A stretch of 64,000 nucleotides of DNA. It comes from Corallococcus macrosporus DSM 14697 (GTDB lineage Bacteria; Myxococcota; Myxococcia; Myxococcales; Myxococcaceae). Below, piece by piece: positions 7,337 to 17,904 of this stretch. The stretch covers positions 4,938,501 through 5,002,500 of the forward strand of contig NZ_CP022203.1 of the NCBI RefSeq assembly GCF_002305895.1, given 5' to 3'. Every line of letters starts with the position of its first letter. Within the stretch, counting starts at the first letter, position 1. The position numbers and the translations under genes are program-made. A model generated the notes under the pieces. It worked only from the letters and a program-made list of their open reading frames with translations, had not been told where the DNA came from and did no database searches.

Positions 7337-8868
7337 GGCGCGCTCTGCTTGGCGTCGGGTGGCGTCTGCGACTCCCGCTCCTCTCCCCCGCTGTCTGCCT
7401 CAGGCAAGGCCGCTGCATCAGCGGCGGCGCGCTTCGCGCCATCCTGGGTGGCCTTGAAGTAGTCCACCATCTCTCGCTTGGCGGTGAAGCGGATGGTCGG
7501 GCAAGGACGCTGGTTGTAGTCCATGCGGATCTGCGGACAATGCACGCCCTGGCACGCCGGCAGGTTGTGGCAGCTCTGGCATCCGGTGTCCCGCTCGAAG
7601 GCCGGCTCGGTCCACAGGGCCATCTTGTCCGTGTTCAAATCGAGCGTGCCGTCGGGGAGGATCTTCCCGACGATGTTGCGGTCCTTCTTGTTGAGATCGA
7701 TGGTGCACTTCATCAGGTCGCCATGGGCGCCCACGATGAAGTTGTAGGGCCTGACCGCGTAGCACACGTCCGTCCCCACCCTGGCGCCGGGCCGCCACCC
7801 GCTGGTGACGCGCAGCCCCAAGGTCCGGGCCGCGGCCTTCAGCCGCATGTGCGCGGAATGGGATTCGTCCTTGCCGCAGACGTCCAGGTTGGCGTCGTTG
7901 CTCCCGCCCCAGCGTCCCACCGCGTGGAAGGAGACGGTGAAGCGATCATCCCCGCTGAACCTCTCCTGGAGGGACTTCAGGAAGGTCTCCAGCCCTTCGA
8001 CATTCGTCTTGGCGAAGTTGACGCGGATGACGACCGAGAAGTCGTCCTCGCGCTCGCTCAGCTTCACCAGGTTGTCGTAGATCGTCTGGTATGTGCCGCC
8101 GCCGTCGCGCGCCGGCCTGTGCTGGTTGTGGTGCTCCGGCAGGCCGTCCAGGGTGATCTGGAAGTCGGTGATGCCCCACGACAAGAGGCGGCCGGCCACG
8201 TCGTCCGTCAGCAGGTAGCCGTTCGTGGTCATGTGGCTGGAGAACCGCAGCCCTTCGCGCTTCGCAGTCTCCGCGAAGAACGGCGCCAGGTCCTCGATGG
8301 CCTCCATCCCGTACAGCGGCTCGCCCCCGAACCAGGAGACGTTGAACTCGCGCAAGGACCGGACACGGCTCTCCACGAGCTTCTTGATGCTCGCGCGCAC
8401 CTCGGGGCGCATCGTGCCGCGCTTGAAGTCCTCGTAGCAGTACGTGCACCGGAAATTGCAGTCCTCCGAGGCCAGCAGGATCAGCTCGAGGATGTCACTG
8501 CGGTGATTCGCCTGGCCGAACGCATACTGGACCCGGCGCAGCTCATCGGCCTCCTTCTCAATCAGGAAGCCTCTCTTGGAGAGGTAGCCGGTGATGCCGT
8601 CGTCGCTGGCGGTGATGCCCTGCTGGCTGAGCAGCTTGAGCACCGACTCGCGTTGCGCCGGGCGGAACGCGTTCAGCGACCCTGAGTAGGTGTTCCACAG
8701 CAGCAGCCAGCCGTCGTCCGTGAGCGCGTGGACATTGAAGCGCGAAGGCTTCCATTGCCGCTTCAAGGCGACCGGCTTGAGAGGGGTGCTCGCGGGTGTT
8801 TCACCGACCGAAGCGCTCGGCATCCGATCGAGAGGGGACTTGAAGAGGATGTCCTTGCCCGTTGCCAC
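7333..8868 (-). CDS. SPASM-domain radical SAM peptide maturase
   Basis: 511 aa, GTG start at 8868 with AAGGAGGT a few bases upstream. Residues ~40-115 form an N-terminal RRE-like region. C137-x3-C141-x2-C144 (CNFRCTYC) binds the SAM-cleaving 4Fe-4S cluster, followed by FGGEPL and TTNGYLL motifs. A Cys-rich SPASM domain (~370-465, including CQSCHNLPACQGVHCP) holds auxiliary clusters. A hydrophilic Ala/Glu-rich tail closes the protein. SPASM maturases install thioether, C-C or C-O crosslinks in leader-bearing peptides; here the likely substrate is the precursor at 5796-5945, with its two core Cys. It is the first gene of the operon and overlaps the next gene by four bases. The bond type cannot be read from sequence. 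Confidence 0.93.
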   Translation of the reverse strand: MATGKDILFKSPLDRMPSASVGETPASTPLKPVALKRQWKPSRFNVHALTDDGWLLLWNTYSGSLNAFRPAQRESVLKLLSQQGITASDDGITGYLSKRGFLIEKEADELRRVQYAFGQANHRSDILELILLASEDCNFRCTYCYEDFKRGTMRPEVRASIKKLVESRVRSLREFNVSWFGGEPLYGMEAIEDLAPFFAETAKREGLRFSSHMTTNGYLLTDDVAGRLLSWGITDFQITLDGLPEHHNQHRPARDGGGTYQTIYDNLVKLSEREDDFSVVIRVNFAKTNVEGLETFLKSLQERFSGDDRFTVSFHAVGRWGGSNDANLDVCGKDESHSAHMRLKAAARTLGLRVTSGWRPGARVGTDVCYAVRPYNFIVGAHGDLMKCTIDLNKKDRNIVGKILPDGTLDLNTDKMALWTEPAFERDTGCQSCHNLPACQGVHCPQIRMDYNQRPCPTIRFTAKREMVDYFKATQDGAKRAAADAAALPEADSGGEERESQTPPDAKQSAP

Positions 8869-9272
8869 GCGACCTCCTTGCTACTCGGACCGGAGCAAGC
8901 TCCATTCCGGCGATACAGCGTGAGGCGAGACTTCAATACATTCCCTCTTTTGCTTGCTAGCATGTTCTAACTGGAGCTGCAACAGGCCCACCCAGCAAAA
9001 CATGAATGTCGCTGTTGTATCGAGCTGCGTCATGAATGCCCCAGACCTGGGTCAAAACATGAGTCAAGGCAGGGACGCGCTCGCGTCACCGCGACAGCCG
9101 CCCCCGGCCGTCAGGTTGCGCGGATGATGGACACAGCCGGCCGATGACACGGCCGTGGCCGGAGCCTTCCGGCTCCGGATTGCTCACGCGCAAACACAGG
9201 TTCGTTCCGCGCCGAGAAGGTGGGCCGCTCATTCGAGGCCCACTCATGATGGCTCGAGAGAGTCAACCTCCC
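8869..9272. promoter_or_regulatory. Upstream region of the RiPP operon
   Basis: About 400 bp without a convincing gene. It is locally AT-richer (about 8930-9065) than the flanks, which fits the operon promoter. It holds a short dyad CCCAG-AC-CTGGG (9040-9051), two copies of AAAACATGA (8998-9006 and 9055-9063), and the hairpin at 9159-9178 that probably ends the upstream gene. TTGAC stands at 9051-9055 on the minus strand but has no good -10 partner, so no promoter is assigned precisely. Confidence 0.4.
9159..9178 (-). terminator. GNRA-loop hairpin after the Cys-rich peptide gene
   Basis: Perfect 8-bp stem CCGGAGCC / GGCTCCGG. On the minus strand the loop is GGAA, a GNRA tetraloop. It lies about 95 nt after the stop of the gene at 9273-9473. 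There is no U-run, so it may be a 3'-end stabiliser rather than a classic terminator. Confidence 0.5.
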
Positions 9273-9473
9273 TCAAAAGCACACAGGAAACTGCTCACAG
9301 AGGCAGCTGGAACCCATTGAATAGCACCGATAGACACAGGTGCAGCTCGCATCGGCGCACTGATCCGGACACCGATCAATGCTGGCTTGAGCCTCCGCTG
9401 GCCGGACCGTTCCCAGCATGCCTCCGAAAACAACGCCCACGACAAAGACCCACTTCTGGATTCCCTTGCGCAT
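9273..9473 (-). CDS. Small secreted cysteine-rich peptide
   Basis: 66 aa from the ATG at 9473, which has GAGAGG seven bases upstream; a longer frame from a TTG has no such site. Residues 1-28 form a clear Sec signal peptide (basic MRKGIQK, hydrophobic core, AEA before the cut). The mature part (~38 aa) has eight cysteines arranged as C-x3-C-x4-C-x-C-x3-C-x6-C-x-C-x4-C, so four disulfides are possible. I do not recognise the family; it resembles in general form defensin- or toxin-like disulfide mini-proteins. It lies between crtI and the RiPP operon on the same strand, with about 400 bp separating it from the latter, and is probably independent. The signal peptide argues against it being a substrate of the cytoplasmic radical SAM enzyme. 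Confidence 0.7.
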   Translation of the reverse strand: MRKGIQKWVFVVGVVFGGMLGTVRPAEAQASIDRCPDQCADASCTCVYRCYSMGSSCLCEQFPVCF

Positions 9474-9587
9474 GACAAATCCTCTCAATGGGACTGCGCG
9501 GCAAATCCTACCACACGAACCAACCCAGGATAGCCCCCCATCCGTGGCTCAACGCGCCATCACGTCCCACGCCCGTCGAAGCGTCCG

Positions 9588-11120
9588 CTACGCCAGTGGA
9601 ATCACGGCGTCGACGATCTTCGCGGAGCACAGCACAGCGGGGAGCCCCGCCCCGGGATGCGTGCCCGCCCCGACCATGTAGAGGCGTTCCACGTCCTCAC
9701 TGCGAGCCTGGGCGCGAAGGAACGTCGTCTGAAGCAACGTTGGCGCGAAGCTGAACGCGGCCCCCCGGAATGAGCGCAGCTCGTCGCGGAAGTACTCCGG
9801 GGTGACCATCCGCGACGTCACCAGCTCCGCGCCCAGCCCTGGCAGCACGGTCCGCGACAGCCGTTCCTCCAGCGCCCTCCGGAATGACTCCGCCCGATGC
9901 CTCCACTCCGAGCCCGTCCCCAGATGCGGCACTGGCGCCAGCACGTAGAAGGCGTCATGCCCGACCGGAGCCAGCGCCGCGTCCGTCGCCGTGGGCCTGT
10001 GCAGGTACAGCAGCGGGTCTGGGGACGGCTGCCCCGGCCCCTTCAGCCCCGAGAACATCCCCCGGAAGTCCTTGCCGAACAGCAGCGTGTGGTGCGCCAC
10101 CTCCGGATACTGACGCCGCGTCCCGAAGTACCAGAGGAACGCGCTCATCGAGTACCGCGCCCGGTCGATGCGCTCGTCCGTCCAGTGCTTCCGGACATGC
10201 CCGGGCAACAGGTACCGGTACGTCCACGCCGCATCCGCGTTCGACACCACCACGTCCGCGGCCAGCCCCGTCCCATCCCCGAGCCGAACCCCCGTCGCCT
10301 TCCGCCCCTCCAGCGTGATCTCCGTCACCTCACTGCCGTAACGGACCTCGCCGCCCAGGGACTCCAGCAACGCCACCAGGCCGCGGACCAGGGCCCCCGT
10401 GCCGCCCACCGGGAAGAACGCGCCCCAGCGGCGCTCCACGAATTGAATCGACGTGTACACCGCGCTCGCGGTCGCGAAGGGGCTGCCGCCGATCAGCAGC
10501 GGATGAAAGCTCAACGCCTGCTGAAGCCGCTCGTCGCGGATGTGCTTCGACACCAGCCCGAACATCGACCGGAACGCCTCGTCCCGCACCAGCGCGGGGG
10601 TGAACGGCGCCAGGCTCAGCACGTCCGGCACCGGCGTGCTCATCAGCGTGCCAATGCCCGCCTCGTACATCCGCTCCACGCGGGCGCACAGCGACAAGAA
10701 CCCCGCCTCATCCCTGGGAGACAGCCGGCGCACGGACTCGCGCATCGCCTCGCGGTCCGTGTGGTAGTCGAACGTGGAGCCGTCCGGGAACCGCATCCGG
10801 TACAGCGGCGCCACGGGCCGCAGCTCCACGTAGTCCGCCATGCGCTGGCCCGCGAGCGCCCACAGCTCTTCCAGCAGGTGCGGACACGTAATCACGGTGG
10901 GCCCCGCGTCGAACGTGAAGCCCTCCTGCTGGAAGGCGTTCGCCCGCCCGCCCGGTCCGTCCCTCCGCTCCAGCACCGTGACGCGCCAGCCACGCGCCGC
11001 CAGCCGGATGGCCGCGGCCAGTCCACCGAAACCACTGCCAATCACGAGCGCGCGGCGTCCGCCGCTTCGCGCGGCCACACCAGCCATCCCAGAGGGTCTC
11101 AGCACGGTGAGACGATCCAT
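9588..11120 (-). CDS. crtI: Phytoene desaturase (CrtI family)
   Basis: About 510 aa. It begins with a Rossmann FAD-binding motif, ALVIGSGFGGLAAAIRLA, then GPGGRANAFQQEGFTFDAGP, diagnostic of CrtI-type carotenoid desaturases, and ends with the C-terminal FAD motif YMVGAGTHPGAGLPAVL. The enzyme removes hydrogens from phytoene on the way to lycopene-type carotenoids at the membrane. No other carotenoid gene is near. In Myxococcus xanthus the phytoene dehydrogenase gene carC is also unlinked to the main carotenoid operon, so this may be its counterpart (inference). The start is uncertain: ATG at 11120 is used, ATG at 11087 is also possible; neither has a strong ribosome site. It is divergent from the hybrid kinase gene. 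Confidence 0.9.
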   Translation of the reverse strand: MDRLTVLRPSGMAGVAARSGGRRALVIGSGFGGLAAAIRLAARGWRVTVLERRDGPGGRANAFQQEGFTFDAGPTVITCPHLLEELWALAGQRMADYVELRPVAPLYRMRFPDGSTFDYHTDREAMRESVRRLSPRDEAGFLSLCARVERMYEAGIGTLMSTPVPDVLSLAPFTPALVRDEAFRSMFGLVSKHIRDERLQQALSFHPLLIGGSPFATASAVYTSIQFVERRWGAFFPVGGTGALVRGLVALLESLGGEVRYGSEVTEITLEGRKATGVRLGDGTGLAADVVVSNADAAWTYRYLLPGHVRKHWTDERIDRARYSMSAFLWYFGTRRQYPEVAHHTLLFGKDFRGMFSGLKGPGQPSPDPLLYLHRPTATDAALAPVGHDAFYVLAPVPHLGTGSEWRHRAESFRRALEERLSRTVLPGLGAELVTSRMVTPEYFRDELRSFRGAAFSFAPTLLQTTFLRAQARSEDVERLYMVGAGTHPGAGLPAVLCSAKIVDAVIPLA

Positions 11121-11266
11121 CGCACACCCGCGAGGTCCGCTCCACCCTGGCCTTCCGCCGGCCATCCAGGCTCACGAGCGCCGCACTGTGTTGCGAGCCC
11201 CCTGCGCCACGACTAGCCTCACCCGCTTCAACGGGGAGTGCGCTCCTGCGCGCACGGGTGGAAGCA

Positions 11267-14200
11267 ATGATGGATGTACCCGGCTACCGCATCGGCAGAG
11301 AACTCACCACCGCGGGCGCCTTCCAGCTCCTGCGCGCCACACGCGAGGAAGATGGCGCCCCGGTCCTCCTCAAGGTCCCCGACACCACGCGTCTTCCCTC
11401 GGCCACCGCGCGGCTGCGCCATGAATGGGAGCTGACGAACGCCCTGAACCTCGACGGCGTCCTCCAGCCCCTCGCCTGGACTGAAGCACGAGACGGCGCC
11501 CCCGTGCTCGTCCTGGAGGGCTTCGGCGACGCGACGCTGGCACAGCGCCTGTCCCACGGCCGCGTCGAGCCCCGCGCCGCCTGCCGCATCGCGCTGTCGC
11601 TGGCGCGCGCCCTGGGCGGCATCCACGAGCAGGGCATCCTCCACCGGGACCTGAACCCCAGCAGCATCGTCGTGGGCACGGACGGCGAGTCCGTGAAGCT
11701 CACCAGCTTCACCCTCGCCACGCGCCGGCCCCGCGCCGAGGTCGCGCCGCTCGCCCCCGAGCGACTGGAGGGTACGCTCGAATATCTCTCGCCCGAGGGC
11801 ACGGGACGAACCCACCGCAGCGTGGACTCGCGCGGCGACTTCTATTCCATGGGCGTGGTGCTCTACGAGCTGCTCACCGGCCGCCGCCCCTTCGCGGACA
11901 CGGATGCGCTGGGCCTCATCCACGCCCACGTCGCCCTCCCCCCGGCGCCGCCCGTCACCGTCGAGCCCGGGCTCCCCCAGCCCCTCTCCGACATCGCCCT
12001 CAAGCTCCTCGCCAAGTCCCCCGAGGACCGCTACCAGAGCGCCTACGGGCTGGTGGCGGACCTCCAGCGCTGCCTGAAGGCCCTGGAGGCCCCGGGGCCC
12101 GTCGCCCCGTTCATCCTGGGCGCCAAGGACGTCCCCGAGCGCTTCGCCGTCCCCGAGAAGCTCTACGGCCGCGAACCGCAACAGGCGGCCCTGCGCGAAG
12201 CCTTCGAGCGCGCCGCCTCGGGCCGCTCCGCCTTCGTCCTCGTCTCCGGGGCCGCGGGCATGGGCAAGTCCGCCCTCACCGGGACGCTCAAGCGCCCCGT
12301 CACGGAGCGCCACGGGCACTTCGCGCGCGGCAAGTACGACCAGCTCCTCCGCGACACACCCTACAGCGGCATCTTCGAGGCCTTCCGCGAGGTGGCGCGC
12401 GGACTGCTCGGCGAGCAGGAGCACGACCTGGAGCGCTGGCGGCATCGCCTCCTCGAAGCCGTGGGCGGCATGGGCCGGCTCGTGGTGGACGCGGTGCCTC
12501 GCATGGCCCTGGTGCTCGGGGACCAGCCCCCCGTGCCCGAATTGGGGCCCGCGGAGTCGGAGCTGCGCTTCCAACTCGTCCTGCGCAAGCTGGTGGGGGC
12601 GCTCGCCTCGCGGGAGCACCCGCTCGTCCTCGTCCTGGACGACCTCCACTGGGCGGACAGCACCAGCCTGCAGCTCCTCCGGCTCCTCCTGACGGACCGG
12701 GACATCGAACACCTGCTCGTCATCGCGGGCTGCCGCGCCGAGGAGCTGAGCCCCGACCATCCCGTCGAAGGCCTCGCCCGCGCGCTGCAGGAGCACGGCA
12801 CTCCGGTCCACCGCATCGACCTGGCGCCGCTGTCACCCGAGGACATGACGCGGCTGGTGTCGGACGTGTTCCCTCCCGCCGAGGGACAACCCGACGCCCA
12901 GCTCGACGACCTGGTGCTGTCGTTGTCGGAAGGCAACCCGTTCCACGCCGTGCAGCTCCTGCGCACCTTCTACGAGCGCGGCCTGGTGCGCTTCGACGCG
13001 GACGGCGGGGGCTTCCGCTGGGATGCCACCGCGCTGCGGGGCCAGGACTTCAGCGACGGCGTGGTGGCGCTGCTCACCTCCCGCATCCGCGAGCTGTCCT
13101 CGTCCGCCCAGGCCCTGCTGCCCATGGCCGCGGCGCTGGGCCACACCTTCGACCTGCACAGCCTCGCCATCGTCCTGGAGCACACCGACGAGGAGGCCGC
13201 GAAGGGCCTCGGCGAGGTCCTGCAAGCCGGGCTCGTGACGCCCATCGACGACGCCGACGTCGACACCGGGGGCACGTACCAGTTCACCCATGACCGCGTG
13301 CAGCAGGCCGCGCTGGAGCTCATCCCCGCGGACGTGCACCCGGAGATTCACGCGCGCATCGGCCGGCTGCTGCTGCGGCACACGCCGCCGGAGCGGCTGG
13401 ACGAAGGGCTCGCGGAGCTCGTCAGCCACTTCCACCTGGCCTTGCCCGTGCTCCATGACGAGCAGGAGCGTCACCGCGTCGCGGAGCTGGATCTGCGCGC
13501 CGGCCGCAGCGCCAAGTCTCGCGGCGCCTGGGACGCGGCCCGGCGGCTGCTGAGCACGGGCCTGTCGCTGCTCGGCGACGACGGCTGGCGGAAGGACCGG
13601 CGGCTCACCTTCGACCTCCACGTCGACGCGTCCGAGGCCGCCTACCTCGCGGCCGACTTCGACCAGATGGAGCGGCTGGCGGCGGCGGCGCTGGCCCAGG
13701 CGGTGGACGGCGCGGAGGAGGTCCGGGTGCAGGAGGTCCGGCTCCAGTGCCTCGCGCACCGGGGCGAGCACTCGCGCGGCGTGGACCTGGGCCTGGAAGT
13801 GTTGCGCAAGCTGGGCCAGCCCCTGCCCGCGAACCCCAAGCAGCCCCACGTCCTGGCCGCGGTGGCGAAGACGAAGCTGCGCCTGGGCCTGCGCAAGCCC
13901 GAGGACCTGGCGGCCCTGCCCGAGTGCACCGATCCGCTCCTGCTCGCCACCCTGCGGCTGCTGGTGAAGCTGTCCTCGCTGGCCTTCATGGCCCGCCCGC
14001 TGCTGTTCCCGCTGGTGGTGCTCCGCGTGCTCCAGCTCACCATCCGCCACGGCGCCACGGGCGTGGCCGCGTTCGGCTACGTGGGCTACGGGTTGATGCT
14101 GAGCGTCCACCTGGGCAACCCCGAGGAGGGCTTCCGCTACGGCCGGCTGGCGCTGAAGACGCTGGACCGCTTCCACGCGGAGAGCCTGCGGGCCATGGTG

Positions 14201-16561
14201 ACCTTCGTCTTCAACCTCTTCATCCGGCACTGGAAGGAGCCGCTGTCCGGCTGCATCGACGACTTCCTCGCCGCCGCGCAGAAGGGCCAGGAGACGGGCG
14301 ACATCGAGTACTTCGGCTACGCGGCCAGCGCGGGCTGCGCCACCGCCATCATCGCCCGGGACGGCCTGGCCGACGGCGGCCCGCGCATGGACCGGTACCG
14401 CGACACGCTGGCCAACCACCGGCACAAGAACGTGCTCTTCGTCGAGTACATGCGCCACACGCTCGACTCCCTCACCGGCGCCTTCACCGGCGACGTGGAG
14501 GCCCGCGAGGAGGAGCTGGTCGCGCCGTACCGGCAGCTCGACTACGCCAACGGCATCGCCACCTGTGACGTGCTGCGCACCCTGCGCCGCTGGCTGTGGG
14601 GCGACGCACGCGGGGCCCTCAAGAGCGCCGCGGCGGTGGACGCGCAAGTCGAGCTCATCGCCGGGCAGATCTACCTGCCCTGGTACAAGTTCTACCAAGG
14701 CCTGGCGCTCATCGCCGTCCACCCGACGCTGGGGCCGCTGGACCGGCTTCGCTCGTCGCGCGCCATCGACGCCATCCGCAAATCCATGCGCGGCTGGGCG
14801 AACCTCGCCCCGATGAACTACGGCGCCCGGGCGGAGCTGCTGGACGCGGAGCGGGCGCGGCTGGACGGACAGGAGGACACGGCGGCGGACGCGTATGACC
14901 GGGCCATCCGGCTGGCGCGCCAGTACGGCCTGTCGCTCGACGAGGGCGTGGCCTGCGAGGCCGCGGCGCGCTTCCACCTGACGCAAGCCCGCGAGCGCGT
15001 GGCGCGCACCTACCTGGAGGAGGCCCGCGCCGCCTACCTGCGTTGGGGCGCTCGCGCCGTCGCGGCCCGGCTGGAGCGGGAGCACCCCCGGCTGCTCCCC
15101 ACCGCGCCCGAGCCCACGCGCACCGACGCGCCCACCGAGGCCTCCCTGGCCGCGCTGGACCTGGCCTCGGTCATCAAGACGGCGCGCGCGCTGTCCGGCG
15201 AAATCGTCCTGGGCAAGCTGCTGCGCAAGCTGATGACGCTGGTCATCGAGAACGCGGGCGCGCGCCGGGGCGTGCTGCTGCTGAAGCGGACCGAGGGCCT
15301 GGTCATCGCGGCGGAGGGCTCGGTGGACAGCGACGGCGTGGTGCTGGAGGCGCCCATCCCCATGGAGGCCTCCACGGCGCTGCCCGCCTCCATCCTCCAC
15401 TACGTGGTGCGCACCGGGGAGACGGTGCTCCTGCACGACGCCTCGGCGGAGGAGCCCTTCTCCGAGGACCCCTACGTCCGCAGCGCCCAGCCCAAGTCCC
15501 TGCTGTGCAGCCCGCTCTTGAAGCAGGGCTCACTGACGGGCGTGCTCTACCTGGAGAACGACGCCACCCGCGGCGCCTTCACCCGCGAGCGGCTGGAGGT
15601 GCTGCGCCTGCTGTCATTCCAGGCGGCCATCTCCCTGGAGAACGCCGGCCTCTACGCCAGCCTGGAGGAGTACAGCCGGACGCTGGAGCGCCGCGTGGAG
15701 GAGCGCACGGCTGAAATCCAGCGCAAGAACGCCGAGCTGGCGGAGACGCTCACCCGCCTCCAGGAGATGCAGCGTCAGCTCGTCGCGCAGGAGAAGCTCG
15801 CGTCCCTGGGCGCGCTCACCGCGGGCATCGCCCACGAGCTCCAGAACCCGCTCAACTTCGTGAACAACTTCTCCAACCTGTCCTCGAAGCTGGCCGGCGA
15901 GTTGGAGGAGACGCTGAAGGGCATGGCGGACCGGCTCGACAGCGAGGCCCGCGAGGACGTGCTGGAGACGCTCCAGGATTTGAAGCAGAACGCCCAGCGC
16001 ATCCACAGCCACGGCAAGCGCGCCTCGGACATCATCAAGACGATGCTCCGGCACTCGCGCAAGTCGGAGGGCACCCGCTCCAAGGCGGACCTCAACCTGC
16101 TGGTGCGCGACAGCGTGAATCTGGCGGTGCAGGGCCTGCGCAGCCGCCCCGGGGGCGCCAGCGTGAAGATGGAGACGTCGCTGGACCCCACCGTGGGCAT
16201 CGTGGAGCTGGTGGCCAGCGACATCAGCCGGTTGCTCACCAACATCCTCGACAACGCCTTCTACGCCGCGGCGCAGCAGCAGCAGCAGGCCGGCGCCGGC
16301 TTCACGCCCCAGGTGCACCTGCGCACCCGCCGCGTCGGCAACAAGGTGGAGCTGCGCATCCGCGACAACGGGCCCGGCATCCCCGAGCACCTCCGCGAGA
16401 AGCTCTTCCACCCCTTCTTCACCACCAAGCCCGCGGGCGTGGGCACGGGGCTGGGGCTGTCGCTGTGCCACGACATCGTCCAGGAGCACCAGGGCGAGCT
16501 CCGCGTGGAGAGCACGCCCGGCGCCGGGGCGGAGTTCATCGTCACCCTGCCCGCGCCCTGA
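11267..16561 (+). CDS. Hybrid Ser/Thr kinase-like / AAA ATPase / GAF / histidine kinase
   Basis: About 1764 aa. Order: protein-kinase-like domain (~1-265; HRDLNPSS catalytic loop, H126), AAA/STAND-type ATPase (~300-600; Walker A GAAGMGKS ~328, Walker B LVLVLDDLHWAD ~458), a long helical TPR-like stretch (~700-1270), GAF domain (~1295-1460), short coiled coil, then HisKA with H1523 (AGIAHELQNPLNF) and HATPase (~1590-1760; DNGPGIP, GTGLGLSL). The kinase DFG motif is replaced by TSF, so the Mg-binding Asp is lost and the kinase domain may be inactive. Such giant hybrids occur in cyanobacteria and myxobacteria as soluble signal integrators. No receiver gene is adjacent. ATG 11267 follows GGGTGGAA; GTG 11258 and ATG 11270 are alternatives. 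A hairpin separates it from convergent clpX. Confidence 0.92.
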   Translation: MMDVPGYRIGRELTTAGAFQLLRATREEDGAPVLLKVPDTTRLPSATARLRHEWELTNALNLDGVLQPLAWTEARDGAPVLVLEGFGDATLAQRLSHGRVEPRAACRIALSLARALGGIHEQGILHRDLNPSSIVVGTDGESVKLTSFTLATRRPRAEVAPLAPERLEGTLEYLSPEGTGRTHRSVDSRGDFYSMGVVLYELLTGRRPFADTDALGLIHAHVALPPAPPVTVEPGLPQPLSDIALKLLAKSPEDRYQSAYGLVADLQRCLKALEAPGPVAPFILGAKDVPERFAVPEKLYGREPQQAALREAFERAASGRSAFVLVSGAAGMGKSALTGTLKRPVTERHGHFARGKYDQLLRDTPYSGIFEAFREVARGLLGEQEHDLERWRHRLLEAVGGMGRLVVDAVPRMALVLGDQPPVPELGPAESELRFQLVLRKLVGALASREHPLVLVLDDLHWADSTSLQLLRLLLTDRDIEHLLVIAGCRAEELSPDHPVEGLARALQEHGTPVHRIDLAPLSPEDMTRLVSDVFPPAEGQPDAQLDDLVLSLSEGNPFHAVQLLRTFYERGLVRFDADGGGFRWDATALRGQDFSDGVVALLTSRIRELSSSAQALLPMAAALGHTFDLHSLAIVLEHTDEEAAKGLGEVLQAGLVTPIDDADVDTGGTYQFTHDRVQQAALELIPADVHPEIHARIGRLLLRHTPPERLDEGLAELVSHFHLALPVLHDEQERHRVAELDLRAGRSAKSRGAWDAARRLLSTGLSLLGDDGWRKDRRLTFDLHVDASEAAYLAADFDQMERLAAAALAQAVDGAEEVRVQEVRLQCLAHRGEHSRGVDLGLEVLRKLGQPLPANPKQPHVLAAVAKTKLRLGLRKPEDLAALPECTDPLLLATLRLLVKLSSLAFMARPLLFPLVVLRVLQLTIRHGATGVAAFGYVGYGLMLSVHLGNPEEGFRYGRLALKTLDRFHAESLRAMVTFVFNLFIRHWKEPLSGCIDDFLAAAQKGQETGDIEYFGYAASAGCATAIIARDGLADGGPRMDRYRDTLANHRHKNVLFVEYMRHTLDSLTGAFTGDVEAREEELVAPYRQLDYANGIATCDVLRTLRRWLWGDARGALKSAAAVDAQVELIAGQIYLPWYKFYQGLALIAVHPTLGPLDRLRSSRAIDAIRKSMRGWANLAPMNYGARAELLDAERARLDGQEDTAADAYDRAIRLARQYGLSLDEGVACEAAARFHLTQARERVARTYLEEARAAYLRWGARAVAARLEREHPRLLPTAPEPTRTDAPTEASLAALDLASVIKTARALSGEIVLGKLLRKLMTLVIENAGARRGVLLLKRTEGLVIAAEGSVDSDGVVLEAPIPMEASTALPASILHYVVRTGETVLLHDASAEEPFSEDPYVRSAQPKSLLCSPLLKQGSLTGVLYLENDATRGAFTRERLEVLRLLSFQAAISLENAGLYASLEEYSRTLERRVEERTAEIQRKNAELAETLTRLQEMQRQLVAQEKLASLGALTAGIAHELQNPLNFVNNFSNLSSKLAGELEETLKGMADRLDSEAREDVLETLQDLKQNAQRIHSHGKRASDIIKTMLRHSRKSEGTRSKADLNLLVRDSVNLAVQGLRSRPGGASVKMETSLDPTVGIVELVASDISRLLTNILDNAFYAAAQQQQQAGAGFTPQVHLRTRRVGNKVELRIRDNGPGIPEHLREKLFHPFFTTKPAGVGTGLGLSLCHDIVQEHQGELRVESTPGAGAEFIVTLPAP

Positions 16562-16568
16562 AGAGCGA

Positions 16569-16602
16569 AGGCCCCGCCTCCCGGGTGGGAAGCAGGGCCT
16601 TG
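16569..16602 (+). terminator. Hairpin between convergent genes
   Basis: AAGGCCC (16569-16575) pairs with GGGCCTT (16596-16602), with inner pairing in CCTCCC..GGTGGG. It lies 8 bp after the kinase stop and 25 bp from the clpX stop on the other strand, so it could serve as a bidirectional terminator. Confidence 0.5.
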
Positions 16603-16626
16603 GACGCCGGGAGAAGCAAGACGCCG

Positions 16627-17904
<1,278 letters not shown>

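Noticed and set aside
8881-9003. 40-codon minus-strand frame starting ATG at 9003, upstream of the radical SAM gene
   Set aside because: No ribosome-binding site, no leader/core pattern, and it lies in the likely promoter region. The 5796-5945 gene is a far better precursor.
9273-9473. Cys-rich peptide as a second substrate of the radical SAM enzyme
   Set aside because: It has a Sec signal peptide, so it should leave the cytoplasm before such modification, and it is about 400 bp away with its own hairpin end.
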